Assembly (NCBI RefSeq): GCF_018531495.1
Contig: NZ_JAHDTI010000002.1
Coordinates: 868,001 to 932,000, forward strand
Reading direction: 5' to 3'
Source: Nonomuraea sediminis
Lineage (GTDB): Bacteria; Actinomycetota; Actinomycetes; Streptosporangiales; Streptosporangiaceae
Length of the DNA: 64,000 nt
Shown: positions 60,261 to 64,000 of the stretch, one piece after another
How positions within the stretch are numbered: the stretch's first letter is position 1
Layout of the letters: the number at the start of each line of letters is the position of its first letter
Notes under the pieces: generated by a model
The model's input: only the letters and a program-made list of their open reading frames with translations
Told to the model about the DNA's origin: nothing
Databases searched by the model: none
Program-made: the position numbers and the translations under genes

Positions 60261-60482
60261 TCATCCGCCCACGGCATCCTCAGTCTCCCAGCGCAGCAGG
60301 TCGCCCGGCTGGCACTGGAGTACCTCGCAGAGCGCGGCGAGCGTCGTGAAGCGCACCGCCTTGGCGCGGCCGTTCTTGAGCACCGCCAGGTTGGCGGGCG
60401 TGATCCCTACACGGTCCGCGAGGTCGCCCACGGACATCTTCCGCCTGGCCAGCATCACGTCGATGTCGACGATGATCGGCAT
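60261..60482 (-). CDS. XRE-type helix-turn-helix regulator (YozG-like)
   Basis: 73 residues: MLARRKMSVGDLADRVGITPANLAVLKNGRAKAVRFTTLAALCEVLQCQPGDLL is a complete Cro/C1-type HTH. Its ATG overlaps the DUF2975 stop by one base, so the two are cotranslated. Standard partner of DUF2975 proteins. Confidence 0.88.
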   Translation of the reverse strand: MPIIVDIDVMLARRKMSVGDLADRVGITPANLAVLKNGRAKAVRFTTLAALCEVLQCQPGDLLRWETEDAVGG

Positions 60483-60973
60483 CAGATCACCTCGTCCAAC
60501 TCGGCCTGCATCTGCGCCGCTTCGACGTCGCGCGCGACGGCCTGGACGAGCAGCATCCGCAGCACGAGCACGATGAGCGCGACCCCCAGGATGGCCAGGC
60601 CAATCCCGCCCATGATGACGGTGACGCCCGGGTCGTCCCGCTGGCCCGGCGCATTGATGGCCGTGACCGCGAACCATACGAGGGCCGCCGCCACGATCGC
60701 GCCGATCACGCCGTCCACGTACCGGAAGGCAGCGTGGGAGAACACGGTTCCGCGTCGCACCATCGTCACCAGCCGCCATACGCAGACCAGGGCGACCTGG
60801 ACCGTCACCATGCCCAGGATCGTGATCACGCGCAGGGGGGTCAGCGGGAGCGACCCGTCCTCTGGGTCGTTCCCGCTGACCAATGTCCACACCATCAATG
60901 CCTGTACGAATACGGTGCCGGCGAGCACCACGACGAGCACGGCGCGCAGCGCACGCACTGCCAGCTTTCCCAT
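60482..60973 (-). CDS. DUF2975 membrane protein
   Basis: 163 residues from ATG 60973 (GGAGGG 8 nt upstream). Four membrane segments, with VWRLVTMVRRGTVFSHAAFRYVDGVIGA between the second and third, the DUF2975 hallmark. Function unknown; probably senses or modulates the XRE regulator encoded next. A palindrome lies just upstream. Confidence 0.85.
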   Translation of the reverse strand: MGKLAVRALRAVLVVVLAGTVFVQALMVWTLVSGNDPEDGSLPLTPLRVITILGMVTVQVALVCVWRLVTMVRRGTVFSHAAFRYVDGVIGAIVAAALVWFAVTAINAPGQRDDPGVTVIMGGIGLAILGVALIVLVLRMLLVQAVARDVEAAQMQAELDEVI

Positions 60974-61005
60974 GACCCATCCCTCCATCGAGTTACGATG
61001 ATAAT

Positions 61006-61022
61006 CTATCGAATTTCGATAG
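61006..61022. promoter_or_regulatory. Palindrome upstream of DUF2975-xre
   Basis: CTATCGAA, 1-nt spacer, TTCGATAG, perfect. It lies 33 bp before the DUF2975 start in an AT-richer patch (GATGATAATC), consistent with an operator over the promoter. Confidence 0.65.
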
Positions 61023-61131
61023 GCGAGGCAAGGGTTGGGGCGGAGAGCTGGCGGCGGTTTCGCGCCGTGGTGGGGCCCCATGGCATGGGCGTTCGTGCGA
61101 ACCGTCTTGATCTTGTCGAAGTCGACGGCAA

Positions 61132-61216
61132 CCCCCTCCCTGTTCAAGCCCCGACGTTTGCCGAGACTCCGGTCAGCGCGGATGGTTGCCAAAGGTCAGC
61201 TTGAACAGGAGGGGGC
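61132..61216. repeat. Inverted repeat with 17-18-bp arms
   Basis: CCCCCTCCCTGTTCAAGC (61132-61149) and GCTTGAACAGGAGGGGG (61199-61215) are complementary with one bulged base, 49 nt apart. The surrounding 61023-61477 has no gene I can support; it also holds smaller hairpins (GGGTGCC/GGCACCC at 61374-61407). Confidence 0.6.
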
Positions 61217-61477
61217 TCGGCTACGCACACAAGGCGCACATCCGATGCGAGGCGCAGGTGTGATCACCACTCTTTGGTGGCCATGAGCCGACGGTGCCGG
61301 CAGGCCACCAAATGGTGGTGGCCGGGGCGCGCCGTGACAGCTGGCAGTGTCACGGGCAGGTTACAGGTCAGAAGGGTGCCGCACTTTGTGGCCCCTTCGT
61401 GGCACCCCCGCGACCTTCTGCAGCCACCCAACAAGAACTCAGATGCCAGCTCGAAACCTCAATGCCAGACTCTTCGA

Positions 61478-62104
61478 ATGGCCGGAGCAGATCTCAGCGA
61501 GCCCGAGTACCTTCGCCACATTGAGCACCTGGCCCGCGAGCTGGTGAACGCAGCAGCAGACGAAGGCTGGCTCACCTACGGCGATCAGTTGACGCACCTG
61601 ACGCCGCTCCAGCGTGCGGTCACCCAGATAGCCCACCAGATCCGCCACTACCACTTCGACGGAGACGGATGCATCGCCCCGGAGCTACCTCCAATGAGGC
61701 TCGCCGGCACCGTCGTCCTCAAACCGGACGCCGTCCCCCTGGGGATGGAAGGCACTTACGCCGAAATCTGTACCCGCCTGGGAGTCGAACCGCGGCCCGA
61801 AGGATGGGCCATCTGGAACACCTGGGCCTCAGACGGACAGCCCATCTCGATCATCGTGGTCGACCTGGACGGGACCGAAGGCGTGCTGATGAACTGGACG
61901 CGAGGCATCGAGGTCTACCCGGTCATCCCAGTCCCCGCCCAGGTGGTACTGGCCCGGCAAGGATGGGTCGAGCCTATGACGCTGTCTCCGTTCAGCGTGC
62001 GAAAGCTCGGCACCAACCGGCCCATCTACTGGCCACCCCCCCAAACCCAGAGGCCTTCGGCGGGGGCGATCCGGCTCCAGAATGAGGAGGCCTCAAAGCC
62101 ATAG
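61478..62104 (+). CDS. Hypothetical protein
   Basis: 208 residues from ATG 61478. Helical N-part (PEYLRHIEHLARELVNAAADEGWLTYGDQ), then a segment WAIWNTWASDGQPISIIVVDLDG that looks like a compact alpha/beta domain. It ends in a basic/Pro-rich tail. Codon use is normal for the genome. I do not recognise the family. No ribosome site is obvious, so the start is uncertain. 62105-62531 is empty. Confidence 0.55.
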   Translation: MAGADLSEPEYLRHIEHLARELVNAAADEGWLTYGDQLTHLTPLQRAVTQIAHQIRHYHFDGDGCIAPELPPMRLAGTVVLKPDAVPLGMEGTYAEICTRLGVEPRPEGWAIWNTWASDGQPISIIVVDLDGTEGVLMNWTRGIEVYPVIPVPAQVVLARQGWVEPMTLSPFSVRKLGTNRPIYWPPPQTQRPSAGAIRLQNEEASKP

Positions 62105-62531
62105 GTCTCGGGGGGTGAGGTGGAAGCCTGATCACCCGCCGCCATCGCCCAGGACGAGCCGAGCAGACCAGCGCCAGACGCCAAGGTCGTTCGTCCAGTG
62201 GGTCGCTCCACCTCGCCCCCTGGCCCTGGCCCGCTCCCTTGGCGGATGGGACGGTGGCGACGGGGTGATCAGGCAGGGGAAGCGTGCGCGTCTGCGCGGA
62301 ATCGGGGCTTGACCGCGTGCTGGTTGCGTGCCCGATGGGGCGGTGATCAAGGGGGTCACAGGGCATTACGGGAACGCGATCAGTGCGATGATCTGGGTCT
62401 ATGCAGGTCGGGCAAGATCGGCAGGCGTCTTTGCAAGCAGGAAGTCCTATACGGGAGTCGCCTTTGTGGGAGCTACGGTTTCATTTCAGGTCGGCTGTCG
62501 CCCTGCAGACCGGTCCGCCGCAACTCTTCAA

Positions 62532-62780
62532 CTATTGGCCACAACGGACTGTCCCGATCAACGTTGTCGATGTCGACAGCCTGGTCTTTTCGAAGATTAG
62601 TGCGGCCGACTCGTCGTCTTTCTCGACCCGCGCCGTGATCGATCGATTTATCATTCCTGGGGCGTCGCGGCTCGCCAGATAGAATCCGGCTGCGAGTGTC
62701 AGGGACGCGCCAGAGATGAGCGCCAGCCATCGGCGCCGTGCCCGTCTGGACCGGGGCCGTAGCGGTGCTTCCTTGACCAC
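62532..62780 (-). CDS. Possible small single-pass membrane protein
   Basis: 82 residues from GTG 62780, 3 nt after GGAGGAGTAC-type site. Basic N-terminus (PLRPRSRRARRRW), one membrane helix (LALISGASLTLAAGFYLA), then a short polar outside part. Supported only by the ribosome site and topology. The open frame continues upstream without conserved features. 62781-63274 shows nothing. Confidence 0.35.
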   Translation of the reverse strand: MVKEAPLRPRSRRARRRWLALISGASLTLAAGFYLASRDAPGMINRSITARVEKDDESAALIFEKTRLSTSTTLIGTVRCGQ

Positions 62781-63274
62781 GTACTCCTCCAACACGCGTG
62801 AGCAGGTCTGGGGTTCACATGCAAGGGAATGAAAACGATCTATCACCCTACCTTGCCTATGGATCAAGTCCAGCGGCCTGTGAGCCAGCACTTCAGGATG
62901 CAAACGGCTCATTGCGCGGTTGCTCCCAGTTGCAGTTCTAGTTGCAATCCAACGCCGTACATGCCGTTCCAGATGGACCAGCCGCACCCATTGGTCCAGG
63001 TTGAACCAATCGGGACGGCCATGATCCGAGCTGCTAATGCGGAGGGGGCACTTCTCCCCCACGCTTCCCTACGATCGCCTTGCGGTGGACGATCGCCGTA
63101 CAGGGTCGGGGGCGATCCGGCGCTTCGTTCCTCGGCAGCGGCTCACTGAGTGTCGCGATGGAGCGTGGCGATACTGCAACGCGTACTGCAACAGCCACAT
63201 ACGCCCCCGCACGTCGACGCTCCCGGGCACCCGCTGGCGTCGCGCTGCAGGGCCTTGATCATGGGATGGATGGT

Positions 63275-63318
63275 CCTGATAAGGAAGAGGTCCCAGGTTC
63301 ATGTCCTGGTAGCCCCAC
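63275..63318 (+). repeat. Attachment-site repeat, copy 3
   Basis: 44 bp from CCTGATAAGG to TAGCCCCAC matching the tRNA-Ile 3' part with one mismatch (T-loop A to T at 63302). It also keeps the anticodon bases GAT. Right boundary of the island. Confidence 0.88.
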
Positions 63319-63329
63319 TCCACTGCTCA

Positions 63330-63368
63330 GCGAAAAGGCCGCTATCCGCTCTCGGAGAGCGGCCTTAC
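63330..63368 (+). terminator. Hairpin after att copy 3
   Basis: AAGGCCGCT/AGCGGCCTT, preceded by CAGCGAAAAGG. Nearly the same sequence as after the intact tRNA. Confidence 0.65.
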
Positions 63369-63429
63369 CGTTCCGGATCATGTCTCAAGAGCCGCTCGCG
63401 GGCCGGCGATCGAACCTATGCTCGCCTCC

Positions 63430-63972
63430 ATGATTGTTTGGCTCAATGGGACGTTCGGCGCAGGCAAGACAACCACGGCAAAAGAGCTCGTTCCTCTCAT
63501 TCCTGATGCTCGGTTCTTTGACCCTGAACAGGTCGGCGGCATGCTGACGACCGTCTCGGACCTTCCCAAGCTCGGCGACTTCCAGCATTGGCCCCCATGG
63601 CGCGGTCTTGTCGTGGAGGCCGCTTCGCAACTGCTCGACTACGTCGGCGGCGTTCTGGTCATGCCGCAGACCGTCCTCGTCGAGACGTACTGGCAGGAGA
63701 TCAGCGCCGGTCTCCGGAATGCTGGAATTCCCGTTCATCACTTCGTTCTGCACGCCGACCAGGGCACTCTTACTCGTCGGATCGAAGGGGATGCTGAGAT
63801 GGGGATCAGCCAGTGGCGTCTTGATCACCTGTCGGCTTATCGCGACGCGTTCTCCTGGCTCAGTCGTGAAGGTGAGGTCATCGACACGACGGAGATCCCG
63901 CCGTCCCAGGTGGCCAAGACTATTGCGGCCAGTCTTGGCCGTGCAGGCTTGGTCTCAAAGATTGATCCATGA
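63430..63972 (+). CDS. AAA/P-loop ATP-binding protein (TmrB-like)
   Basis: 180 residues from ATG 63430. MIVWLNGTFGAGKTTTAKEL holds the Walker A motif; RFFDPEQVGGML follows. Resembles TmrB-type tunicamycin-resistance or small-molecule kinase-like proteins, but specificity is unknown. TATGCT lies 7 nt before this ATG, so the transcript is likely leaderless; the ATG at 63418 is inside that box and is rejected. Confidence 0.8.
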   Translation: MIVWLNGTFGAGKTTTAKELVPLIPDARFFDPEQVGGMLTTVSDLPKLGDFQHWPPWRGLVVEAASQLLDYVGGVLVMPQTVLVETYWQEISAGLRNAGIPVHHFVLHADQGTLTRRIEGDAEMGISQWRLDHLSAYRDAFSWLSREGEVIDTTEIPPSQVAKTIAASLGRAGLVSKIDP

Positions 63973-64000
63973 CCACCGCGCCTCTCTAAGATCGGTCCCT

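Noticed and set aside
56152..63430. Integrase, relaxase or plasmid replication gene for the island
   Set aside because: I looked for tyrosine or serine recombinase motifs and Tra/Rep features in both strands and saw none.

Overview
The window is about 64 kb of high-GC actinomycete chromosome centred on the replication origin. The core order rpmH, oriC, dnaA, dnaN, gnd, recF, DUF721, gyrB, gyrA, DUF3566, tRNA-Ile on one side and rnpA, yidD, yidC, jag, rsmG, parA, parB on the other is the standard actinobacterial origin region. Frequent GTG/TTG starts, many apparently leaderless genes, a sporulating-actinomycete-type par locus, and the ino1/PadR, murJ/sigM and trxB/trxA blocks suggest a filamentous actinomycete. 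A Streptosporangiales member (Nonomuraea-like) is my best guess, but the genus is inference.

Layout. 1-1681: start of dnaB on the minus strand, split by an intein whose 3' part lies outside the window. 1.97-7.3 kb: MATE and APC transporters and a three-gene amino-acid ABC importer. 7.5-9.3 kb: rpsF-ssb-rpsR-rplI operon (minus strand). 9.4-16.3 kb: small membrane proteins, an endonuclease IV-like protein, two polytopic glycosyltransferases coupled to a bifunctional penicillin-binding protein, and a DUF5318 gene. 16.3-18.1 kb: PadR regulator with a perfect operator, then inositol-phosphate synthase. 18.6-22.6 kb: idi, an MFS transporter, CCA-adding enzyme and a YbaK-like editing domain. 22.6-30.9 kb: a cell-envelope and stress block (DUF6049, MurJ, separate pseudokinase, SigM, anti-sigma, TrxB, TrxA). 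31.3-36.9 kb: GNAT, aminotransferase, Ddl-like ligase and threonine aldolase, separated by long low-complexity spacers. 36.9-40.6 kb: parS cluster, parB and parA. 40.6-44.2 kb: rsmG, jag, yidC, yidD, rnpA, rpmH. 44.3-56.2 kb: origin and gyrase block, ending in tRNA-Ile(GAT).

56.1-63.3 kb is an accessory island. The 3' half of tRNA-Ile is repeated twice more (60140-60179 and 63275-63318), as expected for tandem integrations into the tRNA. The two modules between the repeats carry broken genes (MFS, IS5-type transposase, rplL tail) and intact small modules: methyltransferase/MarR, GNAT, DUF2975/XRE. No integrase is visible.

Three kinds of non-coding structure stand out. First, a composite intergenic repeat with inverted ~76-bp arms and a covarying hairpin has two full copies (18.1 and 30.9 kb) and two solo arms (7.4 and 41.3 kb). 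Second, tandem and low-complexity DNA is concentrated between trxA and jag, including 1.09 kb between parA and parB. Third, a TANNNT -10 box lies 6-8 nt before the start codon of at least nine genes, which implies leaderless transcripts.
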